Assembly (NCBI RefSeq): GCF_030052815.1
Contig: NC_079495.1
Location: 112,555,677 to 112,619,676, forward strand
Direction: 5' to 3'
From: Hevea brasiliensis
Lineage: Eukaryota; Streptophyta; Magnoliopsida; Malpighiales; Euphorbiaceae
Length of the DNA stretch: 64,000 bases
Part shown: piece by piece, positions 1 to 14,229 of the stretch
Layout of the letters: each line of letters starts with the position of its first letter
How positions within the stretch are numbered: position 1 is the first letter of the stretch
The notes under the pieces: model-generated
Database searches by the model: none
Seen by the model: the letters and a program-made list of their open reading frames with translations, nothing else
Told to the model about the DNA's origin: nothing
Made by a program: the position numbers and the translations under genes

Positions 1-1908
1 AATCAAATAGTTAATCAACTCTCAATTTTAAAAGTAACTTGCAATTTTGTATAAATTAAAATAGATTGAGAAAATTGTCAAAAAAAACCTACACTTATGA
101 ATTTTTTACAATTATATTCATACTAAAAAAATTACCAATTAAACACTGTACTTTTTAACTCTTACCAATTGTATCCTACAATAGTGTGACATGGCAACTG
201 ATGTGGCATCTCTATAGCATTTGACGTGGCCCTCCGTTAGTAAGATAATGGATTTGTTAATGATAGATTAGAATTGATAGGAGTTAAAAAAATTCAAGTT
301 TTAATTGGCAATTGCAAAAATTTTAAAAATATAGAATTTTTTTAGCAGTTATCCCAATAAAATTTCATGCAGTTATCTTGGTAACTTGTATTTTATTAGT
401 AGAAAAGCTTTTTGTCTTCTTTATATATGCTGTCCAATATCAATGGAGCAAAACTGCAAGTAATGTGTTCGAGTCGAATGATTAATATATATTTGCAAAT
501 GTAAATAGATATGACTGAAAGGAATTTAATATACATGCAGAAGTTTATGCTTTTTTGTTGCAGTATTATCCCTGATCTATCCACAAACTGAACAGATTGA
601 TATAATTTTTTGAGAATTAATTAGGATATGTAGTTAGGAAATAGGTTGACGTGATCCGAAGTTAGTCGTTTACTCGTATAACAATTAAACATTATCACAA
701 CTTATTCCTCTCTAATTATATATTTTAAAACAACACAAGAAAAATAAATTTATCGAGGACTATACTAATTAATAGTGGCCTAATTCGCATTTAATTTCTA
801 ACTTGAAGGACGTGGAAGACAAGGGAATGAATATATAAGTAAGAAAAATCCTACACTCAATCAAAATCCTTCCCACTATGATTTTATTGTCGATCACTTT
901 CAGGTCACAGAGACAGAAACATTAATTTTCAATTGAAGTTAGATGGTGATGTATTAATTAAGACTCACAAAAGAAACGATCGATGATATGAACTTGCCAA
1001 GTAAGCAGACGTTCGAGAAGTAAAACAATTGAACTTAGAATTTCGGAACCCTATTTTGGATCCCTCTGAAAACAGCATCTTAAATGTCTCCACACGCTTG
1101 CTTTTCTTTCACTTTAGTTGCAACCCAGATGAGACGTTAATTAACCAAAGATTGAAAACTACTAAGTAAAAAAATAAAGGAATTGACAGCAATGAATAAT
1201 TAATTAAGAAAACCAAAATCAACATTATATATTTTATTCCATTAATTAGTAGCAGTAGAAAGAGTTAAAAGATCGTTGCAAATGTGAAACGAAAGCCAGG
1301 TAGATATTCCAAGTTGTAAAATCAAAATCGGTAGACCCGCTCTAAAAAGGGACGCGTTTATCAATTATCATACGTATTAGATTTCCAAACGCGAATTCTT
1401 TCTTTTTTTTTTTTTTTTTTTTCTTCTTCTTCTTTTTATTATTATTATTTAAAAAAATGGTCACGAAATGTCAAACTGTTGCTACGAGTCTACGCTACAA
1501 ACTTGGACCAATAACAAGCCATGCATCTTCCTTTTTATTTGCTGATTATCCCAGAAGTAATTTTGAGGATGAGCACGTGGGATTTTTGCTCATGCGTCGT
1601 TGGTGTTATCTAGAACAATGCTAACTGATTTCTCATATTCTCAGATTTTATATATTTATTAAGAGGAGAGAAAATATGTATTAAAAAAATATGAGTGAAA
1701 ATTTCAATATTTTAGAGTTATTTATTTATGAAAGTTAGTTATGTGGCTGCCATCGGAAGTGGAATTTTCGAAAGTGCTAGCGTCTTTCAAAACTCATATG
1801 GCCAATTGATGCTCCAACAAGGTTGGTAAAATAAATAACATATATATGGGCTATAGTTCAATTTTCTTTTTTTTTTTTTTTTAATTTTTTTCAATACCCT
1901 GCAATAAC

Positions 1909-1957
<49 letters not shown>

Positions 1958-1958
1958 T
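1909..1958. repeat. AAT/ATT microsatellite, self-complementary
   Basis: A run of AAT triplets is followed directly by a run of ATT triplets, so the two halves are complementary and can fold into a hairpin. A simple-sequence repeat. Confidence 0.9.
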
Positions 1959-2457
1959 GCATTATAAAACGCTGTGTTGTCTAATGTTGGCATTTAGAAT
2001 GTGCAAGAGAGTAGTAGTTAAGGTGTGGTGAAAAAAAAAAGAAAAGAAAAAGGAAAAAAAAAAGGTAAGGCGAAGAGCTGATGCAAAGATTTAGCCCATT
2101 TAGCCTAACCCTAGTTGGCCCAACTGAGGCATGGGCTAAAGCACTACAGAGAGCCCACATCTTGTATTATGTACTGTTGGACCCTCTACCCATTAAAGAT
2201 TTGCTCGGTGGATCGACCAAATCCCAGGCATCAGCTCGCATTGTAAAATGACTAAAAATGCTGGGAAATAGGAGCCCACTGATCTGGAACGTGCATTCCT
2301 TCTTCACTCTTTCATATAGTTTGTGAATAATTAAGATTAAGCAAGTAAAGCGTGATCTAATGATACATAAGGTTTAGCAAGAGAATATATGGTCCAAAGC
2401 CAGCAAATCTTTTGTCATAGAAACAAACTGACTATGCAAACAATAGGATGGGTTTTC

Positions 2458-2458
<1 letters not shown>

Positions 2459-2497
<39 letters not shown>
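2459..2497. repeat. (ATA)n microsatellite
   Basis: About 13 uninterrupted ATA triplets in non-coding DNA. Confidence 0.9.
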
Positions 2498-2499
<2 letters not shown>

Positions 2500-4568
2500 G
2501 GGCGCATGCCACATGCATGTTAATTGATTGGGGAAACAATAATATGTGAAATCTGATCCACATCAAAATGGATACTGCCGTTTTATTAGATTATTGCCAT
2601 ATTATTACCGGTTAATTAAGGTCCTAGTCCTTGTGTGTTTTCTCATTCCCATTAATTGACCTTATAATTCCCAGGAAAAATTTTGCAATAAAAAAAAAAA
2701 GCATTTTATGTCATTCTTGTTTACGTAGCAAAAAAAAAAAAAAAAAAAAAAGATATGAAATTTGGATTATTTATTAACATGGGTGGATGGGTGAGGCACA
2801 GGTGTGTCAGGATAGTGACAAAACTCATGCTATAAACTCTGGACGTTCTGTATATTTTTGGAATGGTTCAGAAATGAACTCAATATCATCTGAAGACTGA
2901 AATTATATCAATATATGGGAAGGAAATTGTCTTTTTGCTTTTGAATTCATATATATTTGATGGAGTGGATCCATGCACGCACAGAAGAGGAATTTGAATT
3001 ATTAGAAAATATACAGCTAAGATGCAGTTGAGCTTTCGTTAGGAATAGTTCCATTCCAGCCATCCCTGAGCCTGATGGGCAACATCAGCCACCAGTGAAG
3101 CTTAACAACTGGATATATGCATGCTAGAGATTCTTTTGCACGTCAAAACTTGTCAAGCCATTAATTGCACATGTTTTGGCTAATGGATCGGCCTCTTATT
3201 TTTCTACAATCACCACTTTCTGCATTCCTTCTTTTCTCCTTCTTCTAACTTTGCCATTATGACGGTAATAAGAAGAAAAAAACACAGAGAGAATTTTTGG
3301 ATTATTTTCCACTCACTTTCCCAAATATATAGTTTCACTTTGGGCGTTTAGTTACAGAAATTCAATTTTACTACAATCACTTTCCTGAAAAAAGTATAAT
3401 TTCTTTTTTTTTTTAAATGATATTAAAAATTTAAAATTTATTTATAATTTTAATTTTTAGAATATATAATTTTTCCATTTAATTAGATTATGAAAAATTA
3501 AAATAAATAAAACATATTATATATCACAAGAGCATATTAGTCCCAATATATCTTAATTTTGAATATATAAAATACATGCATTATATAATAATTCAACACA
3601 AATATACCATTTCATTAAAAAAAATTAATAACGAAATTCCAACTTAAAACTTTTCAAGTTGAACAACACCTGAATTGACCCTTTGGCAATAATCAAGTTT
3701 TTAATTATAATGTGGATGTAGGCCCACTTTCCTCCTCCACCTAATAACTACATGAGGCAATGATCTCCTTCCACATGTTTGGAGGAAGGATTGGGAACCA
3801 AGACCACTTAATTTTGGCTATCAGATCAACCCTGCGATTTTGATAAATATTCAGGTAAATAAAAATTTATCCTGGTGATACAAGGCCTGTAAATTGCATC
3901 GCGCAACACAATACACTGTAAAAATAGAAAAATGAACGTGTTGCGTGTAAATTAATTTTGTAAAAAAAAAAACTGATGAGTTCTTTAAATTTGATGTGCA
4001 AAATATTTAAAATTAACCTATTTTAATTATTTATATTTAAATATTTTAAGCAATTAAATAATAATAATAATAATAATTAATTCAAGTGACTCACAAACAT
4101 AATCTAATTTATTGAAAATTACATTTTTACTTATATATATATATTATTGTTTTGATATTAATTGAAACATTAAACAACTTCAATGTTATTGAGTTAAAAA
4201 AATTCATTAATTTTAAAAAGATATTACATATCTCATTTTCAAGTTGAATAAAACCACTAAATATGTATTTGAGATTTAAATTTTAATTATGATAGTTTAA
4301 TTTAATTTAATTGAGTCTAAATATTTTAAATATCTCAATGAATCGAGTGAAAACTTTAAAATATTTAGTTCAATCCAATCGAATTTTGCACTTATCATTT
4401 TAAAATTGAGTTTAATTTGAGCTTGAAAATTTACTAGAGATTTAAACTAAATTTTTTTAGACATAAGAAAGCCTCATTAAACGAAATCATAGGGAAAACA
4501 TTATATAAAAAGGTAAAATCAGAAGCAGCATCTCACTTTTAAAGATTAGACAAATGATTAGATGTTAA

Positions 4569-6293
4569 TGATATATGCATTTAGGTTAAGTTTCACAGTC
4601 ATTTTATCTATTTATTAGTCAATTTTAGTCAATTTTATTAGTTATTTACTTAATTTTACATAATTTTCAATTTTTAAATTAATTTGTAATTTTACTTTTA
4701 TTTTATAAATAAAATGATGTTTTAAGGGACTAAAAGGTAATTTTTACAAGTGAGGAGTGAAGTCCAAGTCCAAAAGTTAGAAAATTGGAGCCTAAAATTG
4801 AAGATTTTTTAAGGCTGCAGAAAGTTATACAAGGAGCTGCATAACCCATGCAGCTTATGCTCAGAAAATCAAAGAAATTCTTAAGTTGCCGAAAGTTACA
4901 TAGCCTTATGCATAAGCTATGCACCATCTTATGCAATAGACCAGAGAAGTATTGTAAATCTGTTGAAATGTGCATAGCTTCCTGCATAGTTTATGCACTG
5001 TCATGGAAGATGAACTCAAGCTTACCGAAATATGCATGACCTTTCGCATAACTTATGCAATTGCTTATGCACATTCACGGAAACTTTATGAAGCTTACCA
5101 AAACACGCATAGAGACGTGCATGGCTATGCAAACATGTCTTTATCATTCTTTTCAATTCTGACTCTATATAAGATGCTGCATGAGCATGATTTCAGCCAT
5201 GCAATTCCTCATTAATTAACTAAAGAGGTAAAATTTTGTTACACGTGTGTGACCTCACTACACACTATTTTTTTTCCACTTTAGAGTTTATGTCAGAGGT
5301 TATAAAAAGGCATTATTACCTCATTTTTGCTGTAAGAAGAAAAAGGGAGAGAGTAGGAGATAAAGGAGCCGCCAATCTCATTATTTTTCATCTAAAACTC
5401 TAATTCTTCATCTCTGCCATTTTCTACGCTTCTTTCATTGGGTTTCTTCAATTTTAATTTTCTTTTCATCTTTTATTTCCTTCTTTTGCTAGAATTTCTT
5501 GCAATAAACATGAGTAGTGAGTAGTTCTTTCAAGATTTTGGAGTGGAGTATGTAATATTTAAGATATTTTGTGGATTTAAGCTAGTTAATATAAATTTTA
5601 TGGTTAATATGAAGTTTTATCCATCTCTTGTGTGTCTAATAACATGCTTAGTGTAGAATCCCATTAAGTATAGTTCATAATCTTTAGTTGAAGTATCGAA
5701 AGGAGAAAACCCAGTGATAGATAATCAAGAAATTAGATTTAATTAACTTAGATTTAGAAATAGACTAAGGATTAATAGATTGATTAAAGAACCTAATGGG
5801 TTTTGGCTAATTTTAAATCCACAAAAGTAAGATTAAGTTAATTAAGGCACTTTTGTCTTACTCGAAAAAATATTCAAAGGATTTAAAAATTAATCACCTT
5901 GAAACTTATAATTTCCATATGTTTATATAACCAATTCAAAATCCCAAAATAGCTTAAATATGAATCCCTAAACTCTGGAATCGCTTTTTTTTATTATTGT
6001 TGATTGTTAATTGATTTTAATTACCTGATATTTTTAATTCTTGCCATATTACATTTAGCTCAATTTATTTCTTATAATTTTTGTGAAATTTTCTATGCAA
6101 GTATTTCCCTTATTAAATTTATAATTACACCCTTCAATTTCCTCTATCTTCATTTAATTAATTTTTAGTCTAAATTTAGTTTAGATTAGTATACTTTTAT
6201 ATCAAAATTCAATTCTTAACATAACTCTTCGAAAGAACGATATTTTTATCTATACTACTTGAACGGCCCGTGACTTGCGGTTAGGCCATATCA
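4569..6293 (+). mobile_element. Solo LTR of an Athila-like Ty3/gypsy element
   Basis: It begins TGATATATGCATTTAGG and ends GGCCATATCA, so it has the TG...CA ends of an LTR. It is flanked by the perfect 5-bp direct repeat GTTAA (4564-4568 and 6294-6298). Read on the + strand it is a diverged relative of the E1 LTR, which reads on the minus strand: it shares the start, the block of TGCATAAGCTATGCA-like motifs (about 4810-5130) and the terminal block around 5640-6290. A TATA-like CTATATAAG lies near 5164. There is no internal region or second LTR, so this is the usual product of recombination between the two LTRs of a full element. Length is 1725 bp against 1621 bp for the E1 LTRs. Confidence 0.88.
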
Positions 6294-6843
6294 GTTAATT
6301 TTATCAATCGTCTCTCAATTTAAGTAATTATGTCAATAATATCTCTCGATTTTGATTTGTATCATAAAAATTTATGAATTTCAATTTGAATATTACTAAA
6401 ATCTCTGTTATTAATTTGCAGGTTAACTTATAATAACATATTACTTGTTGTCTCTCAATTTAGATAAGTGTACTATAAACATTTCTCAACTTTAAATTGT
6501 ATAACGAAAATCTTTATATTTTAATTTAATATATAAATAATTTTTTCATGCAAATTATGCTTAATAATAATTTAAAATCTGATATATTATTTTGTTAATA
6601 TAAGAAAGAATAAAAAAAAATTATATGTAATATCAACCTATATAAAAAAAAAATCATCCATACTTAATTAGTGTGGATATTATTAAAATAAAGTCAAATA
6701 ATATTTATTATTAAATTTTCTCTTATTACTTTAAAATAAGATTAATGAAATTAAGATAAATTAGATATGAATCATTTAGACATTAACTAAAATCAATTTA
6801 AAAAGTAATAAAAGTAAAAATGATATTATTTTTTAAGAGAGTA

Positions 6844-6884
<41 letters not shown>
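6844..6884. repeat. (TAA)n microsatellite
   Basis: Uninterrupted TAA triplets in AT-rich non-coding DNA. Confidence 0.9.
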
Positions 6885-6886
<2 letters not shown>

Positions 6887-8043
6887 TAAAATTTTTAATA
6901 AGATATATTTATATATAAAAGACTATTTCTCAAAATATGATTTTTATTTTAAATAAATAAAAAATTAAATATATTAAATTAAAATTTAAAAATTTTTGTA
7001 ATATAAATTAAAATTGAAGGATGATTGTAATATACCTATCTAAGTAAGGAGGATGAATAAAATTTAACCATGATTGTAATATACCTATCTAAGTTAATTA
7101 GAAGGATGAATAAAATTTAACTATATTCAAATTGAAATCAAAGATTTTTATGATACAAATTGAAGTTGAAGTGGATGCAATCACTTAAATTGAGGAATAA
7201 TTTGTGAAATTGACCCAACAATTAGAGTTACTAAAAAAGTGAATTTCTTTTAATTTTTTAACATTTTCCTTATTTAAAAATAAAAATTTTACAAAAATTT
7301 AATTTAATTGAATTTTTTTATTAATTTTTTTATTAATAAAAAATTATTTCTTTTACCTTAAAAATTTTTATTTCAAATGAAACAAAAATTATTTTTATTA
7401 TATAAAAATTTATTTGAATTTAATTATTATAAATGATTAATTTTAAAAGGAATAATCTGCATTCAATCATTAAAATATTGAACCAATAACAGCTTGAAGC
7501 GTATTAATTACTGGAGTGGACTCAATTACAGCCCTAAACAGGATAGGCGAGCGTGTGAAAATTTCTCCATTTTTTGGATTAGCGAATTGCGCTGCTAACT
7601 ATTATCTTCTGCCGAAAAAGAAAAAGATTAATGATTAAGCTACTGGCAAATCCAAATCAATCTCAATAGAAAACAGATTCGATATTCACAAACCCAAAAA
7701 TATGAGGTCAATAAATCAGAATCAGCTGGCAAAGCCGAGGGCGGGTCGTGATCAACTGCCAAACCTAATAATTTTAACATGGGAGGATTCATGTGCCTGT
7801 TGAGACACCATCCCACATGCAGGTGTCTGCTGGACCCCTCTGTCTCACCATTACATTTTTTTCTATATCCATCTAGCTATTCCAAGGGCCGGACCACCTC
7901 CACCTATAGCTTTTTGTTGCTCTCTTTTTTTCTTTTTTAAATTTGTTGCTCTCTTCTTTACTCTCTAACAACTACTTCCACGAAATCAGATGAAAAAAAA
8001 CAAATTGTAATTAATTATAAAATCTTCTCCTCGTACTTGAATT

Positions 8044-8045
<2 letters not shown>

Positions 8046-8111
<66 letters not shown>
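8046..8111. repeat. Compound poly-A, (TA)n, (CA)n microsatellite
   Basis: About 30 A residues are followed by a TA dinucleotide run and then a short CA run. A compound simple repeat likely to vary in length between individuals. Confidence 0.9.
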
Positions 8112-8336
8112 GCAAGCAGCTCTGCCGTTATGATGGTAATCTCAGTGAAAACTCAGGAATATTAAGGTGGGGAGCTCTGCCTTATATTCAATATTCATGC
8201 TGCGTTCTGTAGAGGCTGAGAGGAGGGGATCGTTTCAGAGCCAGTATCGCCCGCCTTTTTCCAACTTCAAATTAACTTTTCTTGATTTGTGCAATTGAAT
8301 AATTCCTTTTTTTTTTTTTACTATTCTTATCATTAA

Positions 8337-8340
<4 letters not shown>

Positions 8341-8407
<67 letters not shown>
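8341..8407. repeat. (TA)n microsatellite, 67 bp
   Basis: A perfect TA dinucleotide run of 67 bp, fully self-complementary. Confidence 0.95.
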
Positions 8408-8410
<3 letters not shown>

Positions 8411-8689
8411 ATAAAAAAAATTTATTGAAAGGATGATAGTAACAATTTTTAATATAAAAATAAAATCGTTTTTGCTTCTCCTTGGTGTGTCTCACTATGG
8501 GGATGGCCACAAGACCCGTCAGAGTTGAAATGGGTGATTTTAATTTAGGGTAAAGTATTTTTATTTTTAAATAGTGTTAAAATTAATATAAATGTTTCTT
8601 GGTTTTTGAAAATTAATAATTAGTTTCCTATATTTTAAATATATTAAATTAAAGGTATATTCATCTAATTTTTATCAACTTTTCATTAA

Positions 8690-10220
8690 TTATTTAAGAA
8701 ATAATAACTAAAGATAAAGGAGTATCACAAATAGTAACATGTAGCTAAGGAATCTCAGGAAATACAGGTGCTGGAGTATTCTCAGAGGAGAATATGACTA
8801 CTTTATTGTTGTAGCACTACGGCCATCTCTAATGAGGATGACATGGGAGAACATTAAGTGGCATGATATGGGCTTGGAAAAAATGTACCCCTCCTAATAG
8901 GGAAGGTCCTTATTTATAGAGTAAGCGGCCAACGTTTAGTGGACATATATAAAGTTTCAATAAGTAGGTTGTCTTAATCACTAGAGTCTATTTAAAGGTC
9001 CGATCAGATTATTTTTGGAAGATAATGACTCTGGTACATAGGGACCAATAATAACACGTAATGCCCAGTCGGGTTGGTGTAAGTGTGTCGACCTACTTAT
9101 GGAGGACACTCTGACTTAAACAAATCAGAAAATAGCATGGACTACGCTCATATAGTGCTAGGCCTATAATCGTTGCTTCCATGAGCAGTATGTAAGACAA
9201 CCAACAAAGTGACAATTATATAAAAGATTTTAGTTTCGACATTTATGTGTTTACCAATCATGCAAAGTATTTTATCTTAGGGGTATTCATTACGACTTCT
9301 TCGTTTAGTGTGAATGAATGTTGTCAATATGATTTCCCTTGGAGTAAAATTGATGGTCATATTCATTTTCCATTATGTGGACTATACGACTACTTTCAAT
9401 GTTAAGGTTGTTTAGACGACTTCTTTAATTCAAAGCTAGAAGTGAAATCGAGATTAAGGTGATTGTATTATTAGATGGGTTTCTGTCTTATTGGGTCTAA
9501 GGGATACCTACCTTCTTCTGAGAGGGGACACCTTTTTTAAAAACTCATACGGTTATACCTTGAAAATATTCGACTCCTTTTCGAAACATATACGCTTCTA
9601 CCTAAGATTCACCATTCTTCTCAATATCATACATACAATCTCTTTATGTGCATACATGTATCATTTGTTTAAGGGCTTGTTCACTTATCTAATATCAAGA
9701 AATAATCAATAAAGACAAATTACCATTTATAATATACTTGACTCAAAACCTGACCCAAGTGAACTAGACATATGGGGCACTTTTCGAACCGAACAAGACT
9801 TAACTCGGCTAGGCCGAATGAATGAAAATCCAAAGCAGACGAGTCTCATCCATATGGCTTAGTTCAGTCCTCATACAATTCAATGCGTAAATAAGGCAAT
9901 GTCAACTATATGAGATCTTTTCGATAAGAATCTCAGAGCATTGCACTCATAGTGCATAGTTTACCTCGGATTGAGACATAAACACCTAAGATTGTAGAGA
10001 AATACTCTCTAACAGTCCAAAATACAAGTATAAGACGTAGAAGACATTCTGAAAAAAAGGTAGGTTACTCTATGCCATATGAATCTCACTTTCATCCTGA
10101 AGAGATTTAATTTCATCACTTGATTTCATCTCAATTATTACTGAGATGAGTGATGGGGCGAATATTAATAAGTTACTGACTTTAACTTTTCACTTGCAGG
10201 TTTCAGCAGCAAAGAGTGAT
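8690..10220. repeat. Unclassified repeat-like stretch
   Basis: This stretch is less AT-rich than its surroundings and has an LTR-like look: a TATA-like TTATTTATAGAG near 8911 and phrases such as CTCTCTAACA near 10006. I find no paired ends, target duplication or coding domain, so it could be an old solo LTR or simply intergenic DNA. Confidence 0.25.
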
Positions 10221-11385
10221 CAAAATCAAAATTTTCACAAAAATAATTAAAATATTCTTATGATAAATAACTATTTTATTTTTAAATTATATTAAAATTA
10301 ATATAAATATATACATTCTTTTAAAACAAATTATAATTTAATCTTTATAAAATTTAATGAGTGAATTTTTCTTTTTAAAAAAATTCAGTTATTTTTTTCT
10401 GTCGGAGAGATGAGAAACATACGTACACTGAGTTTAGTGACAAGAATGGATCATTACTAACATCACGGCAATTTTGATAGCATTCTCATTATCATATAAA
10501 CTCAATGCACACACACTTCCACAAGCGACATGGGACGCTGAAGCGCCAGCCTACAACGTCAACAGAAACACTCACATACACTGCCCCCATACAATATTTT
10601 TTTTTATCAGAAAGATGAAAAACACACGTATAATAAGTTCAATGATAAAAATAGATAACTACTAAAATTATATTAATTTTAATAAAATCTTTATTTTTTT
10701 TTATAAATCTAACACACATTTTCACAAAATTAGAGAAATTTCGGTCTGATTAGTGTAGCTGAGTCTGATCAACTAAGGGCGAAGAGCTTTTGAGGTAACG
10801 CAATTTGAATGGAGCCACCCATACATAAATTGACAAAAAGAGGAAAGAAAAGGACAGTCCTCTTTCGAGTTGGGAGAGTTGGGAGTTGGTAGGTGGTCGG
10901 CACATGGCCGACTTTTTCCTTGATACTGGCATACCATAACCAAAACAAGTAATTATGCCCCAAAATATTTTCAAACGAACACATTCTCTTTATGCTACAG
11001 CTCCATCTATTTTTTTTTTTCATGTTTCTATTACACCCCTTGGCGACATACAATGAAAATGAAAATGAATATACACACATACAATGAAAATAAATACTTG
11101 TTAAAACTATGATAATTTTATCAAAGTTTTTTGTTTTTAGATAAGCCACACACACCTTATCCACAATCAATGTGGGATATTGAATTATCAATCCTGAACA
11201 CGCCCAACTCACCTACGGACTTCAATGAAGACTACAGCAAAATACTCAAGTTTACCTTTTATTTTCACTCAAGGTCATATATTTTTTTTTTTACTGAGAG
11301 CTAAACACAGGCTTATAGTTGTATTACCACTACCATTATTTTATTGTAGGCTTCAATAATTTAATGTTAGTTTAAAGTCGACCCC

Positions 11386-11394
11386 CTACATAAA
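11386..11394 (+). promoter_or_regulatory. Possible TATA element of the XTH gene
   Basis: CTACATAAAG lies about 160 bp upstream of the XTH start codon and is followed by a pyrimidine-rich tract (about 11428-11460) of the kind often found near plant transcription starts. Inferred from position only. Confidence 0.3.
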
Positions 11395-11552
11395 GCCATT
11401 CCCCTCTACCATTCCCCTCATCCTTCTCTTAGCATGTCCCTCTCTCTCTCCCTCTCTCCTAGATAATGCTCTTGATTTTCCCGTTGATCGCTTCTTATTC
11501 AACTTCTCTACAGGTCTATCATAACTAATATTGCTTCAAAATCCGCTGAAAT

Positions 11553-11723
11553 ATGGCTTCTCATTACATGTGGACTCTGCCTTTGGCTTTGCTGTTTATG
11601 GTATCTACAACTATGGGAGCTGCCCCAAGGAGGCCTGTAGCCGTGCCATTCGGCAGGAACTATGTGCCTACATGGGCATTTGACCACATTAAATACTTCA
11701 ACAGAGGCTCTGAGATTCAGCAC
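11553..11723 (+). pseudogene. XTH: XTH exon 1, first part
   Basis: Starts at the only plausible ATG after a CT-rich leader. It encodes the signal peptide and the start of the mature protein, with the conserved [16 protein letters not shown]. It runs to GAGATTCAGCAC, whose last five bases AGCAC are the E1 target site. Confidence 0.95.
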
Positions 11724-13344
11724 TGATGTGGCCCAACCGCAAGTGCACGGGTCGTATAAGTAATATAGAAAAGATATCGTTCCCACGAGGAATTGTGTTA
11801 ATGATTGAATTTTTGATATAAAAAGTTGACTAAATTGAACTATTTTTTAAATCAAAGCAATAAATTGATGGGTATTGGAATGTGAAATCTATATGTGCAA
11901 AATTAATAATCTATTCAACTATGTAATGATTTAACTAAAATTGCATCAATTTGAAATAAGCAAGTGAAATATGGCAAAATTTAAAATGGCAAGCAATTAA
12001 ATTTGATTAGAAATTGACAATGATAAAAAGGCGATTCCGGAGTTCGGAATTTCATATTCGAGCTATTTTGGGATTTTAAATTGGTTATCCAATCTTGTGG
12101 AACTTACGGGTTTTAAGGAGATTAATTCTTAAATCATTTGAATACCCTTTCGAGTGAGACAAAGAGTGCCTTAATCAATCTAATCCTACTTTCGTGGAGT
12201 TAGAGTTAATTAAGACCCATTAAGTTCTTTAATTAATCTGTAAATCCTCTTAATCCTTAGTCTATTTCTAGAGCTAAGTTAATTAAGTTCAATTTATTGA
12301 TTATCTATCACAAGGCCTTCTCCTTTCGGTGCCTCAACCATGGATTAAGAACATTACTCAATGGGATCCTATACTAAGCATGTCATTAAGCATACAAGAA
12401 ATGAATAAAACTCATTAAGACCAGAAAATATGGATTACCCAATCAAAATCCACAAAATATCTCAAATATTACAACCCTTACTCCAGAATCAAAATAAAAC
12501 TACTCATTATCCATAATGTTTACAAGAAATTATGAGTTTATAAGGAAATAAAGCTTTAATCTAAGCTAAGAAACAAGAAACTAAACACTAGAAATGTAGG
12601 AAAAATGTAAAAAAGGAAAGAAATCTGCAAATCTTAGTTGAAAATGGTGTGGAAGGTGAAAATGACTCTTCAGCTGCTGCCTCTCCTCTTTCTTTCCTTT
12701 TCTGCTCCTTGTCTCCCCTTCTAAAATGGGAAATGGGACTATTTATAGCATTTTCTGACATGGAGCCCTAAAATGATGTGTTTGAGGAGGGATTTTCTGA
12801 GGGAATCTTCTGCCAGCTCATTAATGAACTCTTTATGGGACTGCATAAGTGGACTGCATAAGTCATGCAGTCCCTTATGTAGTTTTCGGCTGGTTTCTGG
12901 TTCACTTATGCGAAACTGCATGACTTGCTGCATAGGTTATACACAATTCCGTGAAAGTGCATAAGGGAGGCGTGAATGTGCATAAGCTATGCAGTCTCCT
13001 TATGCACATTTCGGCAGGTATTGGAACAGTGATTTTTCTCCTTATGCAGATCTGCATAGCTTATGCGGCAAGTTATGCACAATTTGGTCAATGCATATTT
13101 CAGCTTGAAAACTTGTTTTTGACATCTTTGGCTATAGAAGTCACTCCTAAATGGCAAAAATTCTCTTCAGTCCTTCAAAAACACCATTTTTCCTACAAAA
13201 CAAAGTAAAAATTACAAATTAATGCAAAATTGACAACTATGAAAAACTAACTAAATAACTAATGAAATTAGCTAAAAATGACTAATAATAAAATAAAATG
13301 GCTATGAAATTAGACCTAAATGACTATGCAAAATGTATGCATCA
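11724..13344 (-). repeat. E1 3' LTR
   Basis: The left copy. It matches 25560-27180 base for base in length, with about 30 substitutions. It contains a TATTTATA (minus-strand TATAAATA) at 12740-12747 and several TGCATAAG/CTTATGCA inverted motifs at about 12838-13080. Confidence 0.96.
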
Positions 13345-13356
13345 AATACCCCCAAA
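13345..13356 (-). promoter_or_regulatory. E1 polypurine-type tract
   Basis: On the minus strand GAGTTTGGGGGTATT abuts the TG of the 3' LTR, the position of the plus-strand DNA primer. It is G-rich but interrupted by T residues. Confidence 0.6.
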
Positions 13357-14189
13357 CTCAAGCTTTTGTTTGTCCTCAAGCAAACTTAAAATTGTAATGC
13401 AAATTTTTTTAGGGGTACCTTATCCAAAGAGCTATGAAAATCAACTATTAAAGTAACTTAACACACCTTTAGCCACACCAACAATCCATATCCCCATCCT
13501 TCAAAATGCAAAGAATCTAATGCTTATCCAAGCTTTCACCGCTTAGCCATCAAGTCAATTATCATTCAAAATCCCCAAACCAACCAATCAAAAGAGAAAG
13601 TTATGCTCAAAAGGAATTCTAGGACAATCAATAGGCAAAGTGTCTCTATATAGAATGATGGAATTAAATGAATGAATAGATAATTTCTCCAATCCCATAG
13701 GCAAATTCCCTACTCCTATCTCCACTAATGTAGCAAGTACTATCAAGAAATCAAAGGTCTTTTTAGGGATGCAATGGGGCCATGGGGTTTAAAATGAGGC
13801 TAAGAAGAAAGATGGGTAAAAAGGATTCAAAGCATGAGAATATTTTCAATTTTTGACAACATAAGGTACATTTCTTATTTTATTATATATTTTTCTCTTC
13901 TTTATATATATGGGGGAGAGAAATACACAATGAGGATTGTCAAGTGCTAGCATAGTTTACAAAACACATAAAAATGGAGGGACATTTGATTCTTTAAACT
14001 TGTATTTTGCATTTTCTTTTGATGATTGTCCCTAAAATTTGCCACCCCCAAACTCATTTCTTTTAATGCTTTGGGTGGATTTCTTTCATTTCGAATGACA
14101 ATGGTGAAAAGCACATATACTAGCACTTTTACAAGGTGACAAGCATTTCTTCTCCCTTTTATTGCATTTTTTTCTTTTCTCTTTTATTT

Positions 14190-14229
<40 letters not shown>

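Larger units (their letters stand above)
1..4568. other. Intergenic AT-rich DNA, no gene seen
   Basis: No open reading frame here resembles a known protein on either strand; the longest are short and low-complexity. The stretch holds long A and T runs, a pyrimidine-rich tract near 1398-1432, and AAT-type microsatellites near 1909, 2459 and 4060. I recognise no transposon ends in it. Confidence 0.7.
6294..11385. other. Intergenic DNA upstream of the XTH pseudogene
   Basis: No convincing coding region on either strand. It holds microsatellites (6844-6884, 8046-8111, 8341-8407), a repeat-like stretch (about 8690-10220), and short related blocks near 10390-10450, 10590-10660 and 11090-11210 with AC-rich and poly-pyrimidine patches. 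The last few hundred bases probably carry the XTH promoter. Confidence 0.6.

Noticed and set aside
10769..11212. 147-codon minus-strand reading frame upstream of XTH
   Set aside because: No domain, skewed composition, lies in the presumed XTH promoter, no homologue recognised.
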